DNA of 54,351 nucleotides from positions 1 to 54,351 of the forward strand of contig NZ_WUEI01000024.1 of assembly GCF_012911025.1 (NCBI RefSeq), given 5' to 3'. The translations under genes were made by a program, and so were the position numbers. The notes under the pieces are model-generated. The model made no database searches and was not told the DNA's origin. It saw only the letters and a list, made by a program, of their open reading frames with translations. This DNA is from Azoarcus sp. TTM-91. Its GTDB lineage: Bacteria; Pseudomonadota; Gammaproteobacteria; Burkholderiales; Rhodocyclaceae. This document shows, piece by piece, positions 1 through 9,520 of the stretch. How positions within the stretch are numbered: position 1 is the stretch's first letter; each line of letters opens with the position of its first letter.

Positions 1-122
1 GCGCCTTGCTGCATCTGCAGCACTACGCCCAGGCTCTGGTATTTCTTCAGTACGTCCGGAACCACCGGCAGGCGGCGTTCGCCTGCGAGCGTCTCCGACG
101 CGACTCCTAGCAACAATGGCAT
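1..122 (-). CDS. pntA: NAD(P) transhydrogenase alpha subunit, N-terminal fragment (runs off window)
   Basis: The reverse strand from 122 to the window edge is an open frame of about 40 codons beginning MPLLLGVASETLAGERRLPV. The pattern GV-x-x-ET-x-x-GERR-x-x-x-x-P is the typical start of the NAD(H)-binding alpha subunit of proton-translocating transhydrogenase (alanine dehydrogenase/PNT N-terminal domain). A GGAGGG ribosome site lies 8 bases before the ATG. The enzyme uses the proton gradient to make NADPH from NADH. It is read in the same direction as nifLA but lies beyond a strong hairpin, so it probably has its own promoter. Only the N-terminus is visible; related alanine dehydrogenase-like proteins start similarly, so the name is likely rather than certain. 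Confidence 0.7.
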   Translation of the reverse strand, partial: MPLLLGVASETLAGERRLPVVPDVLKKYQSLGVVLQMQQG

Positions 123-442
123 CGAGGAGGCCCTCCAAAACTCAATAAAAACAAGGAAGAAGTTTTACGAAATGGCTGGGCAGAAGCCGATGTGCTCCTG
201 CAGCAAATTCGAAGGGCCGGCCAAATTACCATCTTTGATCTGGGGCTTTCGGCTGTGTTTACCCTAATCCAGCCGGGAGCCCCGGCGGGCAGGCGCCTTC
301 CTCCCGGGCGCCAGCTCAGGGAGCCGCAGAAGGGAAGATGAATGCCGCTGGGCGGTGAAATGACGCAGGCCGGCCCTGGAGAGGGCCGGCCTGCGAGGGC
401 AGCGCAGCAGCTGACGCCCGGGGGCGTCTCAGGCGAGCGGGC
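123..442. other. Intergenic stretch between pntA and nifA
   Basis: No gene is seen in these 320 bases. The part next to pntA (about 135-175) is AT-rich for this genome and is the likely place of the pntA promoter, but I could not find a convincing sigma-70 or -24/-12 pair. The stretch 300-350 has short GC-rich self-complementary pieces. The only strong element is the 14-bp hairpin at 364-395, listed separately. Confidence 0.5.
364..395 (-). terminator. Hairpin downstream of nifA
   Basis: Bases 364-377 and 382-395 form a perfect 14-bp inverted repeat around a GGAG loop. It lies about 50 bases past the nifA stop codon. In the nifA direction the sequence after the hairpin is TCATTTCACC, so there is no long U tract. 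It probably acts as terminator or 3' stabiliser of the nifLA transcript. Confidence 0.6.
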
Positions 443-1992
<1,550 letters not shown>

Positions 1993-1996
<4 letters not shown>

Positions 1997-3558
1997 CCGT
2001 GGGCCTCCATCTCGGACGCGGACAGGCTGCGGCTGGGCGGGAAGCTGACCCGCAGGCGGCAGCCACCGGTGTGGTGGGGGTCGATCTCCAGCACGCCACG
2101 ATGGCGGCTGACGATTTCCTGCGCCAGCGACAGGCCGACGCCGCGACCGGCCGCGCGCACCTGCTTGGTGGAGAAGAAGGGTTCGAACACCTTCAGCCGC
2201 AGCTCTTCCGGAATACCGGGGCCGGTATCCACCACCTCGACCTCGATCTGCCCGTCCTGCACCGAGGTGCCAAGGCTGATGGCGCGCTCGCTCCAGCCGC
2301 GCACGTTCATCGCCTCCACCGAGTTGGTCACCAGTTGGCGGAACAGGGTACGCAGCGCGGTGGGATCGCCCTGGATGGAGGGCAGCACATGCGCCGGGTG
2401 CCAGTCCACCGTGACGCCGGCCGACAGCAGGGCGTCGGTCTCCAGCATCAGCACGTCGCGCAGCACCTCGTTGAGGTTCACCGGGCCGGAGGGCGCCTCG
2501 GGCTCCGGCGGCATCGCCGCCTGCAGGGTGTCAATGGCGCGCTCGCCGGCGCGCTGGGCGTCGGCCAGGGCGCGCGCCAGCGGATCGCTGCCGCCGCTGC
2601 CGACGCGGCGGCGCTGCAGGTTGGCGGCGGCAGCGATCAGATTGACCGGCCCCTGCAACTGGAAGATCGCGCCCGACAATGCCTCCCGCAGGCTCTGGTT
2701 GAGTTCGCCCTCGGACAACATGGCGCGCATCGCGGCGAGGCGTAATGCCTCCTGCTGGCGCTTGGATGCACTGATATCGTGCATCACCAGCAGCAGGTAA
2801 TCGGAACAACCACCGCCGTAGAAGGCGTCCGGGCTGGTATGGCGCTCCTCGAACCAGGACAGCGAACAGGAGTACCAGCGCGGCTCACCGCCAACGCGGT
2901 CGAAGCGCAGTTCGTGGTTGAGCAGCGCGCGGCGGTGGGCGTAGGCGTGGTCGAAGGCTTCGCCCAGGCTCTGGCGCAGCGCGTCCATCACCGCGTGCGC
3001 CGGCTCGTCCACCTTCATCTCGGCGACGATGCGCTTGTAGGCCGGGTTGTCCAGCACCACATGGCCTTCCACGTCCAGCAGCGCCACCGCCACCGGTGCT
3101 ACCGAGATCACCGACTCGATGAGCTGCTTGTGGTTGGTGAGTTGCTGGGAGAGGCGGTGCTCCTCGGTGGCGTCCCAGTGCATGCCGAGGTAATTGAGGC
3201 GCTGGCCGTCTTCCTCTTCCGCATCCGGTGTCTTCAGCGGCGTCACCGTCAGTTCCGCGACATAAGGCGTACCGTCGCGCCGCCGGTTGAGCAGCCGGCC
3301 CGTCCAGGAGCCGCCAGCCTTCAGCGCGCTCCACAACTCCTGGTAGACCGCCTTGGGGGTGGATTTGTAGGAGAGCAGGGACTGCTTCTGCCCGACGACC
3401 TCCTCGGCGGCATAGCCGGTGATCGCACAGAAGGCCGGGTTCACATACAGGATCTTGGCGTTGGCATCGGTGATCGAAATGGCGATCGCCGATTGCTCGA
3501 CCGCGTAATGGAATACCGCGTCGGCGAAAACGACCGGTATCTGGGCGGATGCGGACAT
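1993..3558 (-). CDS. nifL: Nitrogen fixation regulatory protein NifL (redox/nitrogen-sensing anti-activator)
   Basis: NifL binds and inhibits NifA when oxygen or fixed nitrogen is present. The 521-aa product has an N-terminal PAS domain (about 15-125, expected to hold FAD), a second PAS (about 145-255), a central helical region (about 275-365) and a GHKL ATP-binding domain with N-box LVTNSVEAM, DTGPGIP, FEPFFSTK and GRGVGLSLA. At the place of the usual phospho-acceptor histidine the sequence reads SGAIFQLQGPVN, with no His. Like characterised NifL proteins it should act by protein contact, not phosphotransfer. First gene of the nifLA operon; the ATG at 3558 lies about 35 bases from the -12 element of a -24/-12 promoter. 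Confidence 0.95.
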
Positions 3559-3591
3559 GATGATCTCGTGCTATGCGGGCGCCCATTCCCT

Positions 3592-3607
3592 AGCAAGCGT
3601 TGTGCCA
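3592..3607 (-). promoter_or_regulatory. Sigma-54 (-24/-12) promoter of nifLA
   Basis: On the reverse strand the sequence is TGGCACA-ACGC-TTGCT, an almost exact match to the TGGCACG-N4-TTGCA consensus. The invariant GG (3606-3605) and GC (3594-3593) have the required spacing. The start point is expected near 3582, giving a leader of about 25 bases before the nifL ATG. Confidence 0.88.
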
Positions 3608-3620
3608 AACATGACAATCG

Positions 3621-3641
3621 GGCGCACCTTCCCGGTGCGCC
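3621..3641. promoter_or_regulatory. NtrC-type binding palindrome upstream of nifL
   Basis: The sequence GGCGCACC-TTCCC-GGTGCGCC is a perfect 8-bp inverted repeat whose core GCACC-N5-GGTGC is the NtrC site pattern. Its centre is about 49 bases upstream of the predicted nifL start, closer than most enhancer sites. It suggests NtrC control of nifLA as in other diazotrophs. Binding is inferred. Confidence 0.6.
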
Positions 3642-3695
3642 GTCGCATCCCCCGCAATCGGGCCGGCGGATCACCCGTGTTCTCCGCCCGCCGTC

Positions 3696-3715
3696 GTGTA
3701 AACAGGGTGTAAACA
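3696..3715. repeat. Tandem direct repeat GTGTAAACA x2 (11-bp period)
   Basis: GTGTAAACA occurs at 3696-3704 and again at 3707-3715, i.e. on the same face of the helix one turn apart. It lies between the NtrC-like palindrome and the NifA site, centred about 124 bases upstream of the nifL start. It does not match NifA, NtrC, IHF or FNR consensus sites and may be the operator of another regulator. Confidence 0.55.
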
Positions 3716-3731
3716 CTCGCAGGCTCGACAT

Positions 3732-3749
3732 TTGTCGGCATTGCGACAA
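3732..3749. promoter_or_regulatory. NifA upstream activator sequence shared by nifLA and rnf
   Basis: TTGTCG-GCATTG-CGACAA is an 18-bp inverted repeat holding the exact NifA site TGT-N10-ACA (3733-3748). It is the only such site I found in the interval. It is about 158 bases from the nifL start and 129 bases from the rnfA start, so it is at enhancer distance for both divergent promoters. Confidence 0.82.
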
Positions 3750-3813
3750 TTCCGGAAAGGCTGACGCACTCGACACAGCCAAACACCCGCATCGCGCCGC
3801 AACAATACTTTCC

Positions 3814-3826
3814 AATCAGCAACTTG
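3814..3826 (+). promoter_or_regulatory. IHF-like site between NifA site and rnf promoter
   Basis: AATCAGCAACTTG matches the IHF consensus WATCAANNNNTTR with one mismatch. It lies between the NifA site and the rnfA -24 element, where IHF bending normally brings activator and sigma-54 polymerase together. Confidence 0.5.
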
Positions 3827-3842
3827 CAGCGCTTTCGGGGCG

Positions 3843-3859
3843 TGGCATGCGATCTGCAA
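3843..3859 (+). promoter_or_regulatory. Sigma-54 (-24/-12) promoter of rnfABCDGEH
   Basis: TGGCATG-CGAT-CTGCA fits the -24/-12 consensus with the invariant GG (3844-3845) and GC (3856-3857) at the correct spacing. The start point is expected near 3869, about 33 bases before the rnfA ATG. Confidence 0.82.
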
Positions 3860-3901
3860 TGAGCGATTCCAATAGCTGGAAACGGCATTGGAGATAGCGA
3901 A

Positions 3902-4483
3902 ATGAGCGAGTGGTTGATGCTGTTGCTGGGGACCGCCCTGGTCAACAACGTGGTGCTGGTGAAATTCCTGGGCCTCTGTCCCTTCATGGGCGTCTCCAAG
4001 AAGGTGGACAGCGCCATCGGCATGGGCCTGGCCACCACCTTCGTGCTGACGCTGGCCTGTGCGCTCACCTGGCTGCTGGAGCACCTGCTGCTGGTGCCCT
4101 ACGACTTCGGCTACCTGCGCATCCTCGCCTTCATCCTGGTGATCGCCGCCACCGTGCAGTTCGTGGAAATGGTGATCAAGAAAAGTGCGCCCGACCTCTA
4201 CAAGGTGCTGGGCATCTACCTGCCGCTGATCACCACCAACTGCGCGGTGCTGGGCATCGCGCTGCTCAACGCCGGCGAAGGCGCCGGCTTCGTGCGCAGC
4301 GTGCTCTACGGCTTCGGCTCCGCGCTCGGTTTCACCATGGTGATGATCCTCTTCGCCGGCCTGCGCGAGCGCCTGGCCCTCACCCGCGTGCCCGCCAGCT
4401 TCGCCGGCGCGCCCATCAGCTTCGTCACCGCCGGTCTGCTGTCGCTCGCCTTCATGGGCTTCGCCGGCCTGACCAACCACTGA
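3902..4483 (+). CDS. rnfA: Electron transport complex subunit RnfA
   Basis: RnfA is an integral membrane subunit of the Rnf complex, which moves electrons between NADH and ferredoxin/flavodoxin coupled to Na+ or H+ flow. The 193-aa product is hydrophobic with about six membrane segments and has the conserved starts [20 protein letters not shown] and TTNCAVLG, whose cysteines in this family hold a membrane-embedded Fe-S cluster with RnfE. It is the first gene of rnfABCDGEH, 33 bases downstream of a predicted sigma-54 start. Beside nifLA this is the nitrogen-fixation type (rnf1) rather than the SoxR-reducing rsx role. RnfA and RnfE are homologous to each other. Confidence 0.96.
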   Translation: MSEWLMLLLGTALVNNVVLVKFLGLCPFMGVSKKVDSAIGMGLATTFVLTLACALTWLLEHLLLVPYDFGYLRILAFILVIAATVQFVEMVIKKSAPDLYKVLGIYLPLITTNCAVLGIALLNAGEGAGFVRSVLYGFGSALGFTMVMILFAGLRERLALTRVPASFAGAPISFVTAGLLSLAFMGFAGLTNH

Positions 4484-4505
4484 CCCGACAGGAAAGGAGA
4501 ACCCC

Positions 4506-5033
4506 ATGTTGATCGCGGTAACCAGCGTCGCCCTGATCGGGGCCTTCTGCGGCGTCGCCCTGGGCGTGGCCGCACGGCGCTTCTATGTCGAACCCGACAG
4601 CGTCGTCGCCGAAATCGAGGCCATGATGCCCGGCTCGCAATGCGGCCAGTGCGGCTTCCCCGGCTGCTCCGGCGCGGCCACCGCCATCGCCGCCGGCGAG
4701 GCGCCAGTCACCTGCTGCCCGCCGGGCGGCAAGGCCCTGGCCGAAGCGCTGGCGGCAAAGCTGGGCATCAGCATCGATACCTCCGGCATGGCGGAGAGCC
4801 TGCCGACCATCGCCGGCGTGCAGGAGGAGATCTGCATCGGCTGTACCAAGTGCTACAAGTCCTGCCCCACCGACGCCATCCTCGGCGCGGTGAAGCAGGT
4901 GCATTCGGTCATCCGTGATGCCTGCACCGGCTGCGCCAAGTGCGAGGGCGTCTGCCCCACCGGCGCCATCAGCCTTGCTCCCGTGCCCGTCACCCTGCAG
5001 AGCTGGGTCTGGCCCAAGCCCGCAACCGCCTGA
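4506..5033 (+). CDS. rnfB: Electron transport complex subunit RnfB (ferredoxin-like)
   Basis: RnfB carries the Fe-S clusters that exchange electrons with soluble ferredoxin. The 175-aa product has one N-terminal membrane helix (about 1-25), a four-cysteine Fe-S domain (CGQCGFPGC then C-C near 73-74) and two ferredoxin-type clusters, [12 protein letters not shown] and [13 protein letters not shown] strong AAGGAGA ribosome site precedes the ATG. It lies 22 bases after rnfA and 12 before rnfC, clearly within the operon. The length and cysteine set are normal for the short form of RnfB. Confidence 0.96.
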   Translation: MLIAVTSVALIGAFCGVALGVAARRFYVEPDSVVAEIEAMMPGSQCGQCGFPGCSGAATAIAAGEAPVTCCPPGGKALAEALAAKLGISIDTSGMAESLPTIAGVQEEICIGCTKCYKSCPTDAILGAVKQVHSVIRDACTGCAKCEGVCPTGAISLAPVPVTLQSWVWPKPATA

Positions 5034-5045
5034 GGAACTCACATC

Positions 5046-6602
5046 ATGGGCTCGCCTGACCAGCTCCCCCTGTCCACCGCCTCCCGCCTGGGCCGCCTGC
5101 TGCGGCGCTGGGGCGTGCATCCCGACGGCCGCAAGCATCCGGCCGCCGGCACCGAAATCGCCGTGCTGCCGCTTCCGCCGCGGCTCACCCTGCCGTTGAT
5201 GCAGCACATCGGCGCGCCGGCGCGGCCCATCGTCGCCGCTGGCGACCGCGTGCTGCGCGGCCAGATGATCGCCGAAGCCGCCGGCCCCATCTCGGCGCCC
5301 ATCCACGCGCCGACCTCCGGCACCATCGCCGGCATCGCTGAAGTGCCTGTGCCTCATCCCTCCGGCCTCACCGGGCCAGCCATCCTGCTGGACGTGGATG
5401 GCAAGGACGAGGCGCTGGAAACCGAGGGCGCCGACCCATGGACGCTGGAGCCGGCCGAGATCGCCCGCCGCGTGTCCGCGGCCGGCATCGTCGGCATGGG
5501 CGGCGCCACCTTCCCCTCCGCAGTAAAGCTCGCGCTCGGACAGAAGAAGCCCATCCCCACGCTGATCCTGAACGGTGGCGAATGCGAACCCTACCTGTCC
5601 TGCGACGATCGCCTGATGCGCGAGCGGGCGGCGGAGGTGATCGACGGCGCCCGCATCATCCTGCGCGCCATCGGCGGTGAGCGCGTGCTGATCGGCGTGG
5701 AGAACAACAAGCCCGAAGCGATAGACGCCCTTGCGGCAGCCGCCGCGAGCCATGCAGAGGTGCAGGTGGTGGCCGTTCCCAGCCGCTATCCGATGGGTTC
5801 CGAGAAGCAGCTCATCAGCTGGCTGACAGGGCAGGAAGTGCCGGCGGACGGCCGTGCGGCGGATATCGGCGTGGTGGTCCACAACGTCGGCACCGCGGCG
5901 GCCATCCATCGCGCCCTGCGCTTCGGCGAGCCGCTCACCCGCCGCATCGTCACCGTTTCCGGCGGCGCCATCCGCACGCCGCGCAATCTAGAGGTGCGCA
6001 TCGGCACGCCGCTGTCCGCGCTGGTGGACTTCTGCGGCGGCACCACCGCAGAGGTCGCCCGCTGGGTCATGGGCGGCCCGATGATGGGCCTGTCCGTGAG
6101 CAACCTGGCGGTGCCCATCATCAAGGGCAGCGGCGGCTTGCTGGCGCTGCGCGAGGAAGAAACCGCCGACGGCGCCGACGCAGGCCCCTGCATACGCTGC
6201 GCCTCGTGCGTCGGCGCCTGCCCCATCGGCCTGATGCCGCTGGACATGGCGGCGCTGATCCGCTCCGGCGACCTCAAGGCCTCGGTGGACATCGGCCTCA
6301 AGGACTGCATCGCCTGCGGTACCTGTTCCTATGTGTGCCCCTCCCACATTCCGCTGGTGCACTACTTCAACTACGCCAAGGGCGAACTGGCCAGCCAGGA
6401 CAAAGGCAAGCTGCGCCAGGACGCGATCAAGCAGCTCGCCGACGAGCGCAGCGCACGCATGGAGCGCGAGGCGCGCGAGAAGGCCGAGGCCGCCGCCGCC
6501 CGCAAGGCCGAGCGCGAACGCGCCAAAGCCGAAGCCGCAGCCAAGGCGGCCGCCAAGAAGGCTGCGCAGGAAGCCGCCAAGCAAGAGGAAAGCACCACAT
6601 GA
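5046..6602 (+). CDS. rnfC: Electron transport complex subunit RnfC
   Basis: RnfC is the NADH- and FMN-binding peripheral subunit. The 518-aa product shows the Complex I 51-kDa-like fold with the glycine-rich stretch GMGGATFPSAVK and the NGGECEPYLSCDDRLM signature, followed by two 4Fe-4S motifs CIRCASCVGACP and CIACGTCSYVCPS. Residues from about 455 to the end form a Lys/Ala/Glu-rich helical tail, common in gammaproteobacterial RnfC and present here at modest length. The stop overlaps the rnfD ATG (ATGA), indicating coupled translation. Confidence 0.96.
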   Translation: MGSPDQLPLSTASRLGRLLRRWGVHPDGRKHPAAGTEIAVLPLPPRLTLPLMQHIGAPARPIVAAGDRVLRGQMIAEAAGPISAPIHAPTSGTIAGIAEVPVPHPSGLTGPAILLDVDGKDEALETEGADPWTLEPAEIARRVSAAGIVGMGGATFPSAVKLALGQKKPIPTLILNGGECEPYLSCDDRLMRERAAEVIDGARIILRAIGGERVLIGVENNKPEAIDALAAAAASHAEVQVVAVPSRYPMGSEKQLISWLTGQEVPADGRAADIGVVVHNVGTAAAIHRALRFGEPLTRRIVTVSGGAIRTPRNLEVRIGTPLSALVDFCGGTTAEVARWVMGGPMMGLSVSNLAVPIIKGSGGLLALREEETADGADAGPCIRCASCVGACPIGLMPLDMAALIRSGDLKASVDIGLKDCIACGTCSYVCPSHIPLVHYFNYAKGELASQDKGKLRQDAIKQLADERSARMEREAREKAEAAAARKAERERAKAEAAAKAAAKKAAQEAAKQEESTT

Positions 6603-7672
6603 ACACCGTACTCTCGTCTCCCCACGCCGTCGGCGCCCGCTCCGTCGGCAACGTGATGGGGCTGGTCCTCATCGCGCTGGTGCCGGCCACGCTGGCTGGC
6701 TTCTGGCGCTTCGGCTGGCCTTCGGTCTACCTGTGGCTGGTCACCATCCTGGCCTGTGTGGCCACCGAAGTACTGTGCGTGCGGCTGCGCGGCCTCTCCG
6801 CCGGCAAGGCGGTGTTCGACGGCTCCGCCGTGCTTACCGGCTGGCTGCTGGCGATGTCGCTGCCGCCTTGGGCGCCGTGGTGGATAGGCGTGGTCGGCGG
6901 GGTCTTCGCGGTCGCCATCACCAAGCATCTCTTCGGCGGTCTGGGCCAGAACCTGTTCAACCCGGCGATGGCCGCGCGGGTGATGCTGCTGATCTCCTTC
7001 CCGGTGGAGATGACGCAGTGGCTGCTGCCCACGCCGGATGCGCTGCCCGGCGCACTGGACGCCCTTGCCATCACCTTCGGCGCCGGCGCGCCGGACGCCA
7101 TGAGCAGCGCTTCCCTGCTCGGCCACATCAAGGCCGAAGCCACCAAGGGCGTGCTGCTGGACCAGTCCCTGCCCGGCCATTACTCCGCCACCGCCTTCGG
7201 CATCGGCGAACGCCAGGGCAGCCTGGGCGAAACCAGCGCGCTGCTGCTGCTCGCCGGCGGCATCTTCCTGGTGATCAAGGGCGTGATCGGGCTGCGCATC
7301 CCGCTGGCCTTCCTCGCCGGCGTCGTCGTGCCGGCAGCGATCGCCAGCGCGGTGGCGCCGGATCACTACCTGGGCCCGGTCGCCCACCTGCTGTCAGGCG
7401 GCGTGATGCTGGCCGCCTTCTTCATTGCCACCGACTATGTGACCTCGGCCAGCACGCCGCTGGGCCAGTGGATCTTCGGCCTGGGCTGTGGCCTGCTGAC
7501 CTGGACCATCCGCACCTGGGGCGCATACCCGGAGGGCATCGCCTTCGCCATCATGCTGATGAACGCCACCGCGCCGCTGATCGACCAATACACCCGGCCG
7601 CGCATCTTCGGCCGCAAGCGTGACGGTCGCTCCCTGAACCCCGCCGAAACCGCCAAGGCCCGCGCCCGATGA
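6599..7672 (+). CDS. rnfD: Electron transport complex subunit RnfD
   Basis: RnfD is a membrane subunit with covalently bound FMN, related to NqrB. The ATG at 6599 overlaps the rnfC stop by four bases; this start gives 357 aa, the normal family length. The protein has about nine to ten membrane segments and the conserved FGGLGQNLFNPAMAARVMLL. The usual flavinylation loop S-G-A-T is represented by DAMSSASLL, so the modified residue could be serine or not modified at all. Its stop overlaps the rnfG start in ATGA. Confidence 0.94.
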   Translation: MNTVLSSPHAVGARSVGNVMGLVLIALVPATLAGFWRFGWPSVYLWLVTILACVATEVLCVRLRGLSAGKAVFDGSAVLTGWLLAMSLPPWAPWWIGVVGGVFAVAITKHLFGGLGQNLFNPAMAARVMLLISFPVEMTQWLLPTPDALPGALDALAITFGAGAPDAMSSASLLGHIKAEATKGVLLDQSLPGHYSATAFGIGERQGSLGETSALLLLAGGIFLVIKGVIGLRIPLAFLAGVVVPAAIASAVAPDHYLGPVAHLLSGGVMLAAFFIATDYVTSASTPLGQWIFGLGCGLLTWTIRTWGAYPEGIAFAIMLMNATAPLIDQYTRPRIFGRKRDGRSLNPAETAKARAR

Positions 7673-8307
7673 ACATCGCCAAACAATTCGACACGCTCTG
7701 GTACCAGGGCGCTTCGCTCGCCTTCGTGGCGATGGTCACCGGTGCCGCCCTGGCCATCGCTTCCCAGGCAACCGGCCCGCGCATCGCCGAAGCCCAGGCC
7801 CGCAAGACCCAGGCCGCGCTGGCGGAGGTGCTTCCCGGGAACAGTTTCGACAACGACCTGATGGCGGACACGATTGCCGTGAAGGACACCGACGGACGGA
7901 CGGTCACCGTGTACCGCGCCCGCAAGGCCGGCGTGGTGACGGGCGTGGTGTTCGGCATGGAGAACAAGGGTTACTCCGGCACCATCAAGCTGGTGATGGG
8001 CGTGGACCGCGACGGCCGCCTCACCGGCGTGCGCGTCACCGGCCACACCGAAACCCCCGGCCTGGGCGACAAGATCGAGCTCGCCAAGAACCCCTGGGTG
8101 CTGTCCTTCGACGGCCGCTCGCTGGGCGATCCGGCCCCCGCCCGATGGGCGGTGAAGAAGGACGGCGGCATCTTCGACCAGTTCGCCGGCGCCACCATCA
8201 CCCCGCGCGCGGTGGTGAACGCGGTGAAGCGTGGCCTCGACCTCTACGCCGCGCAGCAGGCCACCATGCTGGGCGAGCCTGCCGCCCCCGCCGCCCCCCA
8301 ATCCTGA
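7669..8307 (+). CDS. rnfG: Electron transport complex subunit RnfG (FMN-carrying)
   Basis: RnfG carries a covalent FMN on the outer face of the membrane. The 212-aa product has one N-terminal membrane anchor (about 12-32) and an FMN-bind domain with the flavinylation motif AGATITPRAV near residue 175 (the threonine that receives FMN) and the upstream GHTETPGLGDKIE. The ATG overlaps the rnfD stop. No apbE-like flavin transferase gene is present in this window, so that enzyme must be encoded elsewhere. Confidence 0.95.
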   Translation: MNIAKQFDTLWYQGASLAFVAMVTGAALAIASQATGPRIAEAQARKTQAALAEVLPGNSFDNDLMADTIAVKDTDGRTVTVYRARKAGVVTGVVFGMENKGYSGTIKLVMGVDRDGRLTGVRVTGHTETPGLGDKIELAKNPWVLSFDGRSLGDPAPARWAVKKDGGIFDQFAGATITPRAVVNAVKRGLDLYAAQQATMLGEPAAPAAPQS

Positions 8308-8327
8308 GCCATTCCGAGGTATCCACC

Positions 8328-9074
8328 ATGAGCGAAGCCTGCGCCACCGCCGCCGCCGACAGCGCGCCGGCCACACCCACGCCCCCCGCCGGCCCCAGCT
8401 ATGGGGCGCTGATGAAGGACGGGCTGTGGTCCAACAACCCGGTGCTGGCGCAGATGATAGGCCTGTGCCCGACGCTGGCTGTCACCGGCAACGCCACCAA
8501 CGGCCTGGGCATGGGCCTGGCGACCACCGCCGTGCTGGTGCTGTCCAACATGCTGATCGCCTCGATCCGCAACCTGGTCAGCCCCAACGTCCGCATCCCG
8601 GTCTTCGTCGCCCTGATCGCCAGCCTGGTCACGCTGATCGACATGAGCATGAACGCCTGGATGTACGAGCTCTACCAGGTGCTGGGCCTGTTCATCGCGC
8701 TGATCGTGGTGAATTGCGCCATCCTCGGCCGCGCCGAAGCCTTCGCTTGCAAGAACCCGGTCAGCGCCTCCGCCATCGATGGCCTGGCCATGGGCCTGGG
8801 CTTCACCCTGACACTGGTGGTGCTGGGCGGCATCCGCGAAATCCTCGGCAGCGGCACCCTGTTCGCCGGCGCCAGCCAGATGTTCGGCCCGGCCTTCCAT
8901 GTCCTGGAAGTCACGCTGATCCACGACTACAAGGGCTTCCTGATGATGATCCTGCCGCCGGGCGCCTTCTTCGTCATCGCCTTCCTGATCGCCGGCCACC
9001 GGGTGATCGAGCAACGTGCCGCCAAACGGGCCGCCGCCGCGCAGGCGCCGCTGCCCGACGGCGCCCACGCCTGA
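8328..9074 (+). CDS. rnfE: Electron transport complex subunit RnfE
   Basis: RnfE is the membrane partner of RnfA. The ATG at 8328 gives 248 aa; an upstream in-frame start would overlap rnfG deeply and read non-family sequence. The core begins near residue 25 (MKDGLWSNNPVLAQMIGLCP) and shows about six membrane helices with VVNCAILGRAEA. The first roughly 24 residues are an Ala/Pro/Thr-rich extension not seen in enteric RsxE. The gene sits 20 bases after rnfG and 10 before rnfH. Confidence 0.95.
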   Translation: MSEACATAAADSAPATPTPPAGPSYGALMKDGLWSNNPVLAQMIGLCPTLAVTGNATNGLGMGLATTAVLVLSNMLIASIRNLVSPNVRIPVFVALIASLVTLIDMSMNAWMYELYQVLGLFIALIVVNCAILGRAEAFACKNPVSASAIDGLAMGLGFTLTLVVLGGIREILGSGTLFAGASQMFGPAFHVLEVTLIHDYKGFLMMILPPGAFFVIAFLIAGHRVIEQRAAKRAAAAQAPLPDGAHA

Positions 9075-9084
9075 GGAGAAGCAG

Positions 9085-9378
9085 ATGAGCACCATGCGTG
9101 TAGGCGTGGCTTACGCCGATGTCGCCCAGACCGTCTGGCTGCGGATAGACGTGCCGGAAAACGCCACCCTCAAGGAGGCGATCGAGCTCTCCGGCATCCT
9201 GCAGACCTTCCCCCAGATCGACCTGGAGAACCAGAAGGTCGGCATCTTCGGCAAGGTCAGCAAGCTGGATGCGCCGCTGCGCCCCGGCGACCGGGTCGAG
9301 ATCTACCGCCCCATCACCTGCGATCCGACCAAGGTGCCGCGCCGCGGTGGCGCCGAGGACGACGAAGACGAGGATTGA
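9085..9378 (+). CDS. rnfH: RnfH family protein (ubiquitin-like fold)
   Basis: This 97-aa protein belongs to the RnfH/UPF0125 family, a small beta-grasp protein often encoded last in rnf operons; its biochemical role is not settled. Conserved pieces are VGVAYA, LKEAIELSGIL and GDRVEIYRPITCDPTK. The ATG at 9085 follows a GAGGAGAA ribosome site. The last residues are acidic (EDDEDED). Presence of rnfH supports the nitrogen-fixation rnf operon type. Confidence 0.93.
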   Translation: MSTMRVGVAYADVAQTVWLRIDVPENATLKEAIELSGILQTFPQIDLENQKVGIFGKVSKLDAPLRPGDRVEIYRPITCDPTKVPRRGGAEDDEDED

Positions 9379-9385
9379 CCTCGTC

Positions 9386-9419
9386 GCGCCGGCGGGGCGC
9401 CCCCATGCCCCACCGGCGC
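9386..9419 (+). terminator. Imperfect hairpin after rnfH
   Basis: Bases 9386-9398 and 9407-9419 form 13-bp arms with a single mismatch around an 8-base loop, eight bases past the rnfH stop. No U tract follows, so it may be an inefficient terminator or an mRNA 3' border. Confidence 0.45.
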
Positions 9420-9520
9420 CGCAGCCGCGGCTGCCCAGCCTTTCCGCTCGCCACCTCGATCGCGCTTTTCCCCCGTTCGCTGCCCAAGGCAGCGCCCCTC
9501 CCACTCGCTGACCTCACGGC

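Noticed and set aside
123..363. Sigma-54 promoter for pntA
   Set aside because: A TGGCCGG-CCCT-TCGA stretch on the reverse strand resembles a -24 element but has GA in place of the invariant GC at -12.
3559..3901. A second NifA site TGT-N10-ACA
   Set aside because: Other TGT and ACA triplets in the interval (for example in the tandem repeats) are not spaced by 10.
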